Virus record (IMG/VR): IMGVR_UViG_3300045131_001316
Location: 1-33,590 of that record
Reading direction: 5' to 3' (one strand)
DNA: 33,590 nt
Origin: a virus
Below, one piece after another: positions 14,842-22,560 of the stretch. The notes beneath the pieces were generated by a model. That model made no database searches, was not told where the DNA came from, and worked only from the letters and a program-made list of their open reading frames with translations. The position numbers and the translations under genes are program-made. The first letter of the stretch is position 1. Each line of letters starts with the position of its first letter.

Positions 14842-14861
14842 CCTATTGATTTTTCGGCTAT
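14831..14861 (+). promoter_or_regulatory. Two mutually exclusive hairpins before the protease gene
   Basis: AAAAATCA (14831-14838) pairs with TGATTTTT (14847-14854), a perfect 8-bp stem. ATAGCC (14838-14843) pairs with GGCTAT (14856-14861). The two cannot form together. The first resembles a weak terminator; the second ends four bases before ATG 14866, which has no ribosome binding site. Confidence 0.45.
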
Positions 14862-14865
14862 TGGT

Positions 14866-15858
14866 ATGGACTCCAAGAAATTTGAACTACCCGCCGACGG
14901 TTTTGTCCAACTCATGACCTATGGCGAATACCCGCACAAAGGGGCGGGCGTTGTCCAGGTACTCGACAAGCCAGCCGCCGACGCGATTGTTGAAGCGTTC
15001 AAAAAGCAAAAAGCCAGCAAGGACTTTCCCGGCCTTCAAATTGACTTTGACCACTACAGCGATTTAACCCCGGAAGAACGGGCAAAGCTTGAAGCGATTG
15101 GGATCTTGCTACCGTCCGAGGCGGCGGGATGGATGCAGGAACTTGAAGCGCGAAACGACGGGATATATACCCGCGCCGATTGGACCCCGACCGGCCTTGA
15201 TAAGCTTTCGGGCGGTGAATATCGATTCCTGTCCCCGAACTTCCCAATTGCTTCACTTGAAACTTTGGGCGGCGGAAAAGTACGCCCCCATGCTATCAGC
15301 AAGGCGGGATTGACCAATGAGCCGAACCTAGTCGGAATCGCCGATTGGACCACCGGGGGGGGGGGGGTGGGTTTGATTGGTCCGGCGTGTGAGATTGAAA
15401 ATCGGGCAAATATCAAACCGGAGAAAATAGGCATGGATTACAAAACCGAACTTTGCAAGATGCTCAAGATTGACCCCGCGTCCGACGATGCCGCAATCTT
15501 AGCCGCCGTTCAAGCCGCCAACGACAAGGCTGTTGAACTGGAAAACGCCACCAAGGATGCACAGGCCGAAAAAGATATGTCCGACCTTGAAAAAGAGGGC
15601 GCGTCAATCTGTAATCGGGCCGATGTCAAGGCTGGTTTGATTGCCAACCGGGATGCCACTTTGAAAGCTATCCGCGCCGTGCGAGTTGCCAGCCTTCCCA
15701 ATCGTGAGGATGGAAAGCCCCCGGTTGAACTGGACGCAAGTCAAAAGGTTGCCGAACAGTCGAAGGCCATCGACGCCGCTTGCCTGAAAAACCGTTGCAA
15801 CCGTTCGCAAGGCTATCATTTCGCCGCTATTGAAAACCCCGCGTTATTCGCGTCGTAA
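14866..15858 (+). CDS. Mu I-like prohead protease fused to scaffold
   Basis: This encodes 330 residues. Residues 1-160 are the protease: VQLMTYGEYPHKG, LQIDFDHYSDLTPE (the conserved DFDH, about 61-64), AAGWMQELEARNDGIYTRADWT, YRFLSPNFPI, and AGLTNEPNL. This is the layout of Mu gene I serine-type prohead proteases. Residues 190-330 are helical and charged with the character of a scaffold, like the C-terminal Z domain of Mu I. Between them lies a Gly linker encoded by a run of 13 G (residues 164-167). It would cut the scaffold and mature the capsid. No ribosome binding site is visible. Confidence 0.85.
   Translation: MDSKKFELPADGFVQLMTYGEYPHKGAGVVQVLDKPAADAIVEAFKKQKASKDFPGLQIDFDHYSDLTPEERAKLEAIGILLPSEAAGWMQELEARNDGIYTRADWTPTGLDKLSGGEYRFLSPNFPIASLETLGGGKVRPHAISKAGLTNEPNLVGIADWTTGGGGVGLIGPACEIENRANIKPEKIGMDYKTELCKMLKIDPASDDAAILAAVQAANDKAVELENATKDAQAEKDMSDLEKEGASICNRADVKAGLIANRDATLKAIRAVRVASLPNREDGKPPVELDASQKVAEQSKAIDAACLKNRCNRSQGYHFAAIENPALFAS
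15355..15367 (+). repeat. G13 homopolymer at the protease/scaffold joint
   Basis: Thirteen consecutive G bases encode part of the linker TTGGGGVGL. With one G fewer, the frame reads tgg-gtt-tga and stops after two codons beyond the run. With one G more, it stops about nine codons on. Any slip by one base therefore releases the protease domain alone. Confidence 0.95.
15433..15858 (+). CDS. Candidate internal start for a separate scaffold protein
   Basis: An in-frame ATG at residue 190 of the protease gene is preceded by GGAG at 15420-15423, nine bases away. It would yield 141 residues that begin MDYKTELCKMLKIDPASDD and are largely helical (AAVQAANDKAVELENATKDAQ). In Mu, the scaffold Z is made from an in-frame internal start inside gene I, and lambda C/Nu3 is organised similarly. 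The site here fits that arrangement by position and sequence. Confidence 0.55.
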   Translation: MDYKTELCKMLKIDPASDDAAILAAVQAANDKAVELENATKDAQAEKDMSDLEKEGASICNRADVKAGLIANRDATLKAIRAVRVASLPNREDGKPPVELDASQKVAEQSKAIDAACLKNRCNRSQGYHFAAIENPALFAS

Positions 15859-15876
15859 ACAGAAAAGGAAAAAAAG

Positions 15877-16245
15877 ATGAATGACCGAACGTTCCCGTTT
15901 GAAGTTGTGACCACCACCCTTGTGGCAGCCGAAGGCAAAGGCGTGATTTGCACGAGTGGCAAAGTCTCCGCGTCAGGCGCGTCCGCCGCCATGATTGGCG
16001 TAATCCGTAAGGGTGCCGCCGTTGGCGATTTGGCCGACATTGCACTTCCCGGCGATGTTTGCCCCGTCCTGTTGACCTCTGCTGTTACCCGTGGCGATAC
16101 GTTGTGCGTGGATTCGTCTTCAACCTTTGCGAAGTCCACCCCCTCCGATGGGGATATCGTGGCCGCGATTGCTCTTGAATCCGGCATTGCGGGCGCAATG
16201 GCTGACGCCCTGATTTGCAAAGCCCACCGTCACGAAGCCGGTTAA
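15877..16245 (+). CDS. Capsid decoration protein (DUF2190-like)
   Basis: This encodes 122 residues, rich in small residues and beta strands: AAEGKGVICTSGKVSASG, AAVGDLADIALPGDVCPVLLTSAVTRGDTLCVD, ATPS-like turns and AALESG-like segments. This matches the DUF2190 pattern of head-decoration proteins encoded between scaffold and major capsid genes. A strong AAAGGA ribosome binding site precedes the ATG. It is likely present in many copies on the capsid surface. Confidence 0.75.
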   Translation: MNDRTFPFEVVTTTLVAAEGKGVICTSGKVSASGASAAMIGVIRKGAAVGDLADIALPGDVCPVLLTSAVTRGDTLCVDSSSTFAKSTPSDGDIVAAIALESGIAGAMADALICKAHRHEAG

Positions 16246-16276
16246 TCTTTAACATCACAGAAAAGGAAATCACACA

Positions 16277-17212
16277 ATGGCAACGAATCCCAACGGCGGT
16301 CAGATCAATCAAGGGTTGACCAATTACGCCTTCCAGATCCTTCCCGATTTCGCCAGCATCATGGCCGACGCCAAGTTTTTGGCCCCCCGCGTTGTTACCG
16401 GTGCCGCGTCCGGCAACTTTGCGAAGTTCGATGATAAGGCCGCGTTCATGGCTTACGATGCCGGGCGTTCAATCGGTGGAAGCCGGACCCGCATCAAGTT
16501 CTCCGGGGAAAACGTCACGTTTACTTGCGTTCCGAAAGCCTTGGAAGTCGGGCTTGACGATCACGAAGTGGAATTGGCAAACGGCAAGCGCGACCTGATC
16601 GAAAAAGCGAAGGTAAACACCCTGTTGTCCACGTTCGCCAATTCCGCGTTCAAGCGGGTATTCGATGTGGCGGTTACGTCTGGCAACTTTACGGCAACCA
16701 CGATCACCAATGCGGGCCAATGGTCCGGCGCGGCTGATCCCCTGAAAAAGATCGACGAAGAAATCAACGCCTTTCACGTCCGGACCGGGATGCTTCCCAA
16801 CCGGATGGGTGTTGATTTTGCCAGTTGGATCAAGCTTCGCAATCACCCGGAAGTGATTAAGCGGCAACCCGGCGCGGCCAATATTGGCGTTACAATGCAA
16901 CAGGTTGCCGGGATGCTGTCGGCTCCGGTTGATATTCGCTTATTCACCGCCGCCATTGAAGCGTCGTTTGGCGCGAATGCGTCCAGCAAGTCGGCTGTTG
17001 CGGCCAATACCGCGTTACTGTTTTACGCGCAGGACGGGGCGACGGTTTACGATCCTTCCGCGATCAAGGTGTTTACCCCAATCGAGACCGCTTTCGAGGG
17101 CGTGCGCCAGTACCGGGAAGATCAAACCAACTCCGATGTGTTTTACATCGAAGCGATGGAAGCGATCAAGTCGGTTTCGGCCCTGCTTATCACCAAGTTT
17201 GCCGTAACCTAA
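16277..17212 (+). CDS. Major capsid protein
   Basis: This encodes 311 residues. It follows protease/scaffold and decoration genes and has the expected size for an HK97-fold major head protein. Segments such as GNFAKFDDKAAFMAYDAGRSIGG, FTCVPKALEVGLDDHEVELA (a spine-helix-like region), NRMGVDFASWIKLRNHPEVI and ALLFYAQDGATVYDPSAIKVF resemble major capsid proteins of this group. An AAAGGA ribosome binding site shared in sequence with its two neighbours (CAGAAAAGGAAA) suggests uniformly high expression. The assignment rests on context, length and pattern. Confidence 0.85.
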   Translation: MATNPNGGQINQGLTNYAFQILPDFASIMADAKFLAPRVVTGAASGNFAKFDDKAAFMAYDAGRSIGGSRTRIKFSGENVTFTCVPKALEVGLDDHEVELANGKRDLIEKAKVNTLLSTFANSAFKRVFDVAVTSGNFTATTITNAGQWSGAADPLKKIDEEINAFHVRTGMLPNRMGVDFASWIKLRNHPEVIKRQPGAANIGVTMQQVAGMLSAPVDIRLFTAAIEASFGANASSKSAVAANTALLFYAQDGATVYDPSAIKVFTPIETAFEGVRQYREDQTNSDVFYIEAMEAIKSVSALLITKFAVT

Positions 17213-17234
17213 TCGAAGAAAAGGAATCACGAAA

Positions 17235-17615
17235 ATGAAAAAAGTCTTGTTTGTTCTGATCGGCCTTGTGGCCTTGACGGGCTTGGTTGTGGCGGCTGGC
17301 ATTGCGGACCGGGTTGAAAAATCCACGTCCGCAACCGGAACGCTCACATGGACGAATGACGTGGCGTATTCGGCCCTTGACCTGAAACGGATTTCAGCGA
17401 AGGGCGGCGATCCGGCCATTAACACAATCAGTGTTTCCCGCGTCACGTCGGACGGGAACTGGACGCAAGCCGTCGGGAATGTGGTTCTTGCGGGCGGCGT
17501 CGGCACGCAAGCCACCCTCGCCTATAACCTGCTCAAATACGGGGACAAGCTGGTATTTAGTTCTGTTGTCGCCAGCGGAACCGTCACCCTGATCGAGTAC
17601 GAAGTTCAAAAGTAA
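17235..17615 (+). CDS. Signal-peptide-bearing small protein in the capsid operon
   Basis: This encodes 126 residues. The first 22 (MKKVLFVLIGLVALTGLVVAAG) make a textbook Sec signal or membrane anchor. The remainder is beta-rich (TGTLTWTNDVAYSALDLKRI, GTVTLIEYEVQK). It lies between the major capsid gene and a terminator and has a strong AAAAGGA ribosome binding site. A virion protein made with an export signal is unusual. It could be an envelope-exposed accessory protein or a membrane-tethered assembly factor. No family was recognised. Confidence 0.75.
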   Translation: MKKVLFVLIGLVALTGLVVAAGIADRVEKSTSATGTLTWTNDVAYSALDLKRISAKGGDPAINTISVSRVTSDGNWTQAVGNVVLAGGVGTQATLAYNLLKYGDKLVFSSVVASGTVTLIEYEVQK

Positions 17616-17635
17616 AGTCAACCCTCCCGCGCCGT

Positions 17636-17680
17636 GGCCGGTTGTGTTCGGTTTCTCCTTCCGACGCAACCGGCCTTTTT
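17636..17680 (+). terminator. Rho-independent terminator after the capsid operon
   Basis: GGCCGGTTGTG (17636-17646) pairs with CGCAACCGGCC (17665-17675): nine Watson-Crick pairs, a G.U wobble and one more pair. It is followed directly by five T bases. This is the clearest intrinsic terminator in the window and separates the head genes from the connector and tail genes. Confidence 0.85.
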
Positions 17681-17694
17681 CATAAAGGAATTAA

Positions 17695-18102
17695 ATGGCC
17701 TATATCGTTATAGCCGACTTGAACGCGCTGTTGCCTGAAGCGTATCAGATCAAGGCCACAGACGACAATCGCACCGGAGAAGCCGATGCCGCCATCTGGA
17801 ATGCCATTGCTGACACGGCAAGCAATGAGGTTGACGCTTTACTCTCCCCCTCTTTTGATGTGCCTATTTCTCCAGTTCCGGTGGTTTGCAAGCAAGCGGC
17901 ATTGTGGATAGCCCTTGAAATGGCTTACACGCGGCGGGCGGTATCCAATGAAGCCGTAACTAAACGTGCGGAAGCATGGCGGGAACAGATCAAAGACATA
18001 GGCGACGGCAAGCGGCCCTTGTCGGCTGACAGTTACGCCGCGCAAGGGTTTGATGATTTTGATCCGACCTATGGCACAAACCCGGAAGACCCCGACGCAT
18101 GA
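17695..18102 (+). CDS. Head completion / adaptor protein (Mu gp36-like, DUF1320)
   Basis: This encodes 135 residues, opening YIVIADLNALLPEAY. It continues with the signature of DUF1320: AIADTASNEVDALLSPSFDVPISPVPVVCKQAALWIALEMAYTRR. In related phages this protein completes the head and docks the tail. The acidic C-terminus overlaps the next gene by four bases. It is the first gene after the terminator, with AAAGGA upstream. Confidence 0.8.
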   Translation: MAYIVIADLNALLPEAYQIKATDDNRTGEADAAIWNAIADTASNEVDALLSPSFDVPISPVPVVCKQAALWIALEMAYTRRAVSNEAVTKRAEAWREQIKDIGDGKRPLSADSYAAQGFDDFDPTYGTNPEDPDA

Positions 18103-18608
18103 AAAGCGACGATGTAAGCAACGCCGGTTGTGCGGTCAATGTGGCGAAAGACATTAAAGAATGGACGATTGCCAGCAAGGGCGGTTTTGCGTTCGCACGG
18201 GAACCGTTAAAAGCTTTGGAATTGCTTTCGTCCGCACCCCAGGGGACGACCGTTGTTCTAACGTTTGACGGAAGCCAGCCAGACGGCGGAAGCGTCTATT
18301 CGCAGATCAAGCGAATGACTTACACGGCGAGCTTACTAATTAACGACGCGCTTGACATTTCACCGGAAGCCGATTTTACCCGGTCACCCAATGAACAAGC
18401 CAGCCTTTTGGAAATGGTGGACAAGCTGGAAGATCGGATAGCAACCTTTACGCCGCCATGCCTGAAAGACGGGCGTGACAGCGATATGGACCGCGTAAAG
18501 TTGGAAGGAACCGCCTCGCTTATCCTGCCGGACGGTCAACCGTTACGCGGGTACTCAATTAAGTTTTCATTTAAAATTCAACCGCCGCGCTTGACGTTGC
18601 GGCAATAG
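18099..18608 (+). CDS. Tail completion / terminator-type protein
   Basis: This encodes 169 residues in the position of Mu gp37-like or tail terminator proteins. It has a mixed helix/strand make-up (TTVVLTFDGSQPDGGSVYSQI, YTASLLINDALDI, LEGTASLILPDGQPLRGYSIKFSFKIQPP) and no diagnostic motif. The C-terminal strands and location between gp36-like and tail tube genes support a role at the head-tail joint. The exact family is uncertain. Confidence 0.6.
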   Translation: MKSDDVSNAGCAVNVAKDIKEWTIASKGGFAFAREPLKALELLSSAPQGTTVVLTFDGSQPDGGSVYSQIKRMTYTASLLINDALDISPEADFTRSPNEQASLLEMVDKLEDRIATFTPPCLKDGRDSDMDRVKLEGTASLILPDGQPLRGYSIKFSFKIQPPRLTLRQ

Positions 18609-18625
18609 TAAAGAGGAGTCAAACA

Positions 18626-19294
18626 ATGGCTGATGTAGCAGTTACTTACGGCGCAAGCGCGATTTTCGGGGCGGTCACCGGCTGGAAATATGTCGGCGGG
18701 TCAAGCGATCAAACGCACGGCATAGCGGAAGCGCATGATGAATTGGGAAACGTGGCGGCACACTCGCAAACCGATGAAATGCTCCCGAAGTCGGCAAATC
18801 TTGAATGCTATGACGACACAAACACCGTCCCCGCGTCCATTGGTGCAATCCTCAATTCGATTGATTTGACCGGGATTACAATCAATCTGAATTACAAAGA
18901 CAAAGCCACAATGTCCTTGACCGGGCACAACCACACGGCCAATGCTCACGCTTCCCTGAATCTTGCCGCGCACGGGATGAGTGTTACAACCGCATTCGGG
19001 GCCAATGATGTATTGGGCGGCACGGCGGGCGATGTGGCGACTGTTGAAAGCGCGTCAATCAACATCACTTGCGAACACATGGACGAGCCGGACGAGGGCG
19101 GGGTTGACCATTTCGCCGGACAGAACTTTAACGGCAAGGTTCAAGTCACGCAAACATGGATCGGCGTACCGACCACGCCTTACGATACGGCAATCTGGAC
19201 CGGATCAGCAACGCAGACCGTTGGCAAAAATGACGGCCTCACTCGAACGGTTGTCAATGTGGTCAAATATTTGACGCTTGCCGCGCCGGTCTGA
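18626..19294 (+). CDS. Major tail tube protein
   Basis: This encodes 222 residues, beta-rich and without transmembrane or metal motifs: TYGASAIFGAVTGWKY, NLECYDDTNTVPASIGAIL, GITINLNYKDKATMSLTGHNH, then SASINITCEHMDEPDEGGVDHFAGQNF. Size, composition and position before a chaperone-like gene and a tape measure fit a siphovirus tail tube subunit. No sheath gene is adjacent, which argues against a contractile tail. Confidence 0.7.
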   Translation: MADVAVTYGASAIFGAVTGWKYVGGSSDQTHGIAEAHDELGNVAAHSQTDEMLPKSANLECYDDTNTVPASIGAILNSIDLTGITINLNYKDKATMSLTGHNHTANAHASLNLAAHGMSVTTAFGANDVLGGTAGDVATVESASINITCEHMDEPDEGGVDHFAGQNFNGKVQVTQTWIGVPTTPYDTAIWTGSATQTVGKNDGLTRTVVNVVKYLTLAAPV

Positions 19295-19312
19295 TAATGA
19301 ACCGGAGGCGAC

Positions 19313-20074
19313 ATGATTCTGCAACTCGAAAAGCCGGTTATTGGGCCGATGCTCGAAAGGGAATTGAAGCAACTGGCTAAAGACGGGATAACGCCGACGG
19401 CGGCGGAAGTCCTATGGCTTTCCCAATTATGCGCCGATGCCGTGCGCCCCAACAAGCGTACGGTGTCACAGGTTTTCGGCCTTCCTGTTCGATGCGGCAC
19501 CGACCCGTATTTTGTTTACCTGTACCGCCCATGTTATGGCGTGCGGATTTGGTTTGACGAAGTATGCCGCCAATTCATGCCGGATATGTCCCCGCATTTC
19601 AAGCTATTGGTTCACGGCTTCATGTGCGCCAATGGTCGGACGCTTGAACTGTTTGAAAAGCTGTTGACCAAAAAAGAAATTGAACGGGCGGTTATCCGGT
19701 GGGCTAAAACTCTGCCGGTAAACATTTCGGAATTGCAGGAAGGTATTGACCTGGCACTTGACATTCAACCGGAAACAGAAACCCGCGAAATCGAGGACGG
19801 CAACCCGGAGCGCGAAAAGGGAAATCCGCTTGACTTTGGCGTGCTGATTTCGCTGTTGTCTCATTATTTCGATTGCTCAAAATCAGAAGTTTACGCCCTG
19901 CCGGATATCATTGTTGAATCCATGATTGACGCACTTCCGACTATTCGCCGCGCTTTAAATCCTATGGCGGGCGAAACGGAAACCGAAGGGGCGCGTGAAT
20001 TTTGGAATTTGCGGCAAGCGGTCCGAATCATCCGGGCGGATCACGCGAAGAAAGTCGAGGCCGTAAATGGATGA
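19313..20074 (+). CDS. Putative tail assembly chaperone
   Basis: This encodes 253 residues, helical, with the C-terminal region EFWNLRQAVRIIRADHAKK. It lies between tail tube and tape measure, where tail chaperones are encoded. Residues 150-175 are a charged linker. Many phages make a frameshifted long form here. I see no slippery heptamer followed by a second frame, and the next gene overlaps only by eight bases, so a single product is likely. The assignment is by position. Confidence 0.55.
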   Translation: MILQLEKPVIGPMLERELKQLAKDGITPTAAEVLWLSQLCADAVRPNKRTVSQVFGLPVRCGTDPYFVYLYRPCYGVRIWFDEVCRQFMPDMSPHFKLLVHGFMCANGRTLELFEKLLTKKEIERAVIRWAKTLPVNISELQEGIDLALDIQPETETREIEDGNPEREKGNPLDFGVLISLLSHYFDCSKSEVYALPDIIVESMIDALPTIRRALNPMAGETETEGAREFWNLRQAVRIIRADHAKKVEAVNG

Positions 20075-21680
20075 TATCATTTACGAGGTGGGGCTTAATG
20101 ACAAGACCGGGGAAGTCATTGACCGGATCAATAAAAAGCTTGAACAGGTAGCCGAACGGCAGGCAAACATATCCCGCGTCAATGTTCCGGTCGATCCAAA
20201 GTTTGCGGACGCATTTAAAACGATAGCCGAAAAAGCGGCCGCAAAACCAATCAAGTTTAATGTCTCTCCCGTCAATCCTTTTCCGGCGGGGTTTGCCGAC
20301 AAGTTCGCAACCGAAGCCGAGGGCGGATTGCGACGGGTTGACCGTGGATTAAACCGCACGTTTGGCGGGCTGGGTCAATTAATGGCTGGCAACTTCCGTA
20401 TCGGCATGATGCAAATCGGCGCGGGTATTCGTGAAATGACCGGGCGGTCAACCGAAGCGTTAGGCCAAATAGCCGGGAAAGCGGCGGCAATCGGCGGGGC
20501 GTTCGCCGGTGGGTTTGCTATCGGCGGGGCTATCGATGAGCTGTTCGGAATCTCCGACAAAATAGCCAAGAACTTTGAGGCGACGCTTGACCCGATAACC
20601 GAATACCGGGACAAGATGCGCGAAATATCCGCCGTCAATCTGTCGAACCTTGTGACTGAATTTGAGAAGGTTGCGGAGGCGTCTAAAAAGGCGAATGAGG
20701 AAGCGGGAATAACGCGGGATATCAAAGTTGCACAAGCCCGCCGTGATAACAATTCGGGCGCAGAGTGGATGGCCGAAAAGGAAAATATCGAGGAGCGAGA
20801 GCAACGGGCGCAAGGCGACATTTCGCAAGCTGAAAAACGCAAGCGGCAACTTGATTCGGACGTTGAATCTGCAAAGGAAAACTTTCGTAAGCTTCAATCT
20901 CGCAATGCCCCGCAAAACGAACAGGCGCAAGCCGTGGCTACTATCCGCAACGCACAAGCCGCGCAACGTGCGGGCGTTCCATTGGCCGACAAACTGATTA
21001 ATGAAAACCGCACAGCCTTGCGCCGGATCGAAGCCGAAAAGATTGACAGTGAAACCAAGGCGAATAAAACCATTGCGGACCAAAAAGAGGCGACGGATAA
21101 AAAGGAAACCGACCGCAAGGAAAAAGAGAAAGACAAGATCGACGCGATATTTGAGAGGCGAGATAAAAAGGTTGCGGACGTAAAGCGGGATTTGAATAGT
21201 GAATTGCACAGGCAGACGGTCGCCGGATTAGAAGATGCCAACCGCGCCGACGCCGCCAAAGTCGAAAAGTCAAGGGACCGGCAAGAAAAGCTTGCAAAGG
21301 TCATAGCCGAAAAGACCGAACTTGAACAAATGACGTCACACGAGCGGCGGGAAGCAAAGCAGACCACACGCGCAATCGAAAACGAAAAGAAACGGGACAA
21401 GCACCGGCAAGATTTACTTGAAAAAAGCGCATTACGGGCACAAGAACGGATCGACAAGGGCGGGCTAGGCGGCAAGTTATCGAAGCGACAGGAAGAAGCC
21501 CTTGAAGCAATTAAGGCGCGGCAAGATTTGAAAAATGAAAAAAAAATTGCCGAAGATGCTCAAAAACAAATTGACGACCGCAACAAGCGACTGGCCACAC
21601 TTGCTGAGGAAGCGTCCCTAGAACGGCTTGAACAGATACGGCTTTTAGGGCTTGTCGTTGGTAAACTTTCCTTGCAATAA
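20067..21680 (+). CDS. Tail tape measure protein (short)
   Basis: This encodes 537 residues. The N-terminal 180 contain a Gly/Ala-rich hydrophobic stretch (KAAAIGGAFAGGFAIGGAIDELFG, about 138-161), typical of tape measures. Residues 200-520 are an almost unbroken charged coiled coil. With the usual rule of about 1.5 angstrom per residue, it predicts a tail near 80 nm. It overlaps the preceding gene by eight bases. Its length is at the short end for siphoviruses. Confidence 0.75.
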   Translation: MDDIIYEVGLNDKTGEVIDRINKKLEQVAERQANISRVNVPVDPKFADAFKTIAEKAAAKPIKFNVSPVNPFPAGFADKFATEAEGGLRRVDRGLNRTFGGLGQLMAGNFRIGMMQIGAGIREMTGRSTEALGQIAGKAAAIGGAFAGGFAIGGAIDELFGISDKIAKNFEATLDPITEYRDKMREISAVNLSNLVTEFEKVAEASKKANEEAGITRDIKVAQARRDNNSGAEWMAEKENIEEREQRAQGDISQAEKRKRQLDSDVESAKENFRKLQSRNAPQNEQAQAVATIRNAQAAQRAGVPLADKLINENRTALRRIEAEKIDSETKANKTIADQKEATDKKETDRKEKEKDKIDAIFERRDKKVADVKRDLNSELHRQTVAGLEDANRADAAKVEKSRDRQEKLAKVIAEKTELEQMTSHERREAKQTTRAIENEKKRDKHRQDLLEKSALRAQERIDKGGLGGKLSKRQEEALEAIKARQDLKNEKKIAEDAQKQIDDRNKRLATLAEEASLERLEQIRLLGLVVGKLSLQ

Positions 21681-21691
21681 AAAGGTGATTT

Positions 21692-21982
21692 ATGGCAGAC
21701 GGATGGGGAGCAGGAACAGAGATAAGGCAAGCAGCCACAAGCTTTCCCGAATGGCGGTATGTCTCCGGGGTTGACCCGCACATCTATAAGCGCACGGTTA
21801 CGGATGCGACCGAACTATGGGTTGGAATGGATTTCACAAACGCGGATAATAAAAAAACATCCCTTGAATCCGACGCGGATTACACTTCTGTTTCCCGTAA
21901 CTATGTCGGCGGCGGTCAATTCCAGGTGTCGGGAACCAAGCGAATTTATGGCGATTGGGTGCAAACTTACCCCGTAGTTTAA
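21692..21982 (+). CDS. Small tail-module protein, unknown
   Basis: This encodes 96 residues, aromatic and beta-rich (WRYVSGVDPHIYKRTV, LWVGMDFTNADN, YVGGGQFQVSGTKRIYGDW). AAAAGG precedes the ATG. It follows the tape measure, so a distal-tail role is plausible, but it is much smaller than known distal tail proteins. No family was recognised. Confidence 0.6.
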   Translation: MADGWGAGTEIRQAATSFPEWRYVSGVDPHIYKRTVTDATELWVGMDFTNADNKKTSLESDADYTSVSRNYVGGGQFQVSGTKRIYGDWVQTYPVV

Positions 21983-21991
21983 AGGCGTATC

Positions 21992-22558
21992 ATGTTGCCG
22001 TTACAACATTTCTGCAAAGGAGATAGCATCCGACTGCGGGCGGACTTTCTCGAAACCGTCCGCAATATGCTTGAAGGCTTGACGGTCTATTTCTCGAATG
22101 ATAATTCGGCAAGCGTGCAAGCACCCCAACAGAACGGCAAAGGCTGGGCGATATTTATTCCGAAGGTATCTCACGGATACTTAAAGCCCTTTGATATTAC
22201 GATTGACGGCGCGGATAGCTTTGATATTTCCGACGCATTGACCGGACAGGCGGTCTGGTATCGGGGCAAGCGGATTACCACGATAGCGGCGGGGAGCGGG
22301 TTGACCTTTACAACAGACCATTGGTCCCCCACAAGTGGAATATCGGGAAGCCAGTACGTTTGGCTTGAAATGGACAATAGCAACGCGGGCGAAACAACTA
22401 TTGTTATGGGAACAGATATGCAATCCGACCCCGAAGACCCCCGTTATGATTACATCGAAGTTTTTCCTTTGTGGTATATCCCCTTTGCATCCGGCGCAAT
22501 AACAGAAGCCGGGATTGGCGATTTACGCGGAAACTTTAACTTATCAGCAATGGCGTAA
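21992..22558 (+). CDS. Tail-module protein, unknown
   Basis: This encodes 188 residues. It is beta-rich, with a repeated strand-turn pattern (GKGWAIFIPKVSHGYLKPFDITIDGADSF, QYVWLEMDN, YDYIEVFPLWYIPFASG). It has no signal peptide, unlike the next two genes. It may form part of the tail tip or bind the fibre. The assignment is by position only. Confidence 0.55.
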   Translation: MLPLQHFCKGDSIRLRADFLETVRNMLEGLTVYFSNDNSASVQAPQQNGKGWAIFIPKVSHGYLKPFDITIDGADSFDISDALTGQAVWYRGKRITTIAAGSGLTFTTDHWSPTSGISGSQYVWLEMDNSNAGETTIVMGTDMQSDPEDPRYDYIEVFPLWYIPFASGAITEAGIGDLRGNFNLSAMA

Positions 22559-22560
22559 CC

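Noticed and set aside
19313-20100. Programmed frameshift of the tail chaperone into a second frame
   Set aside because: No slippery heptamer with a following open frame was found; the next frame is the tape measure with its own start.
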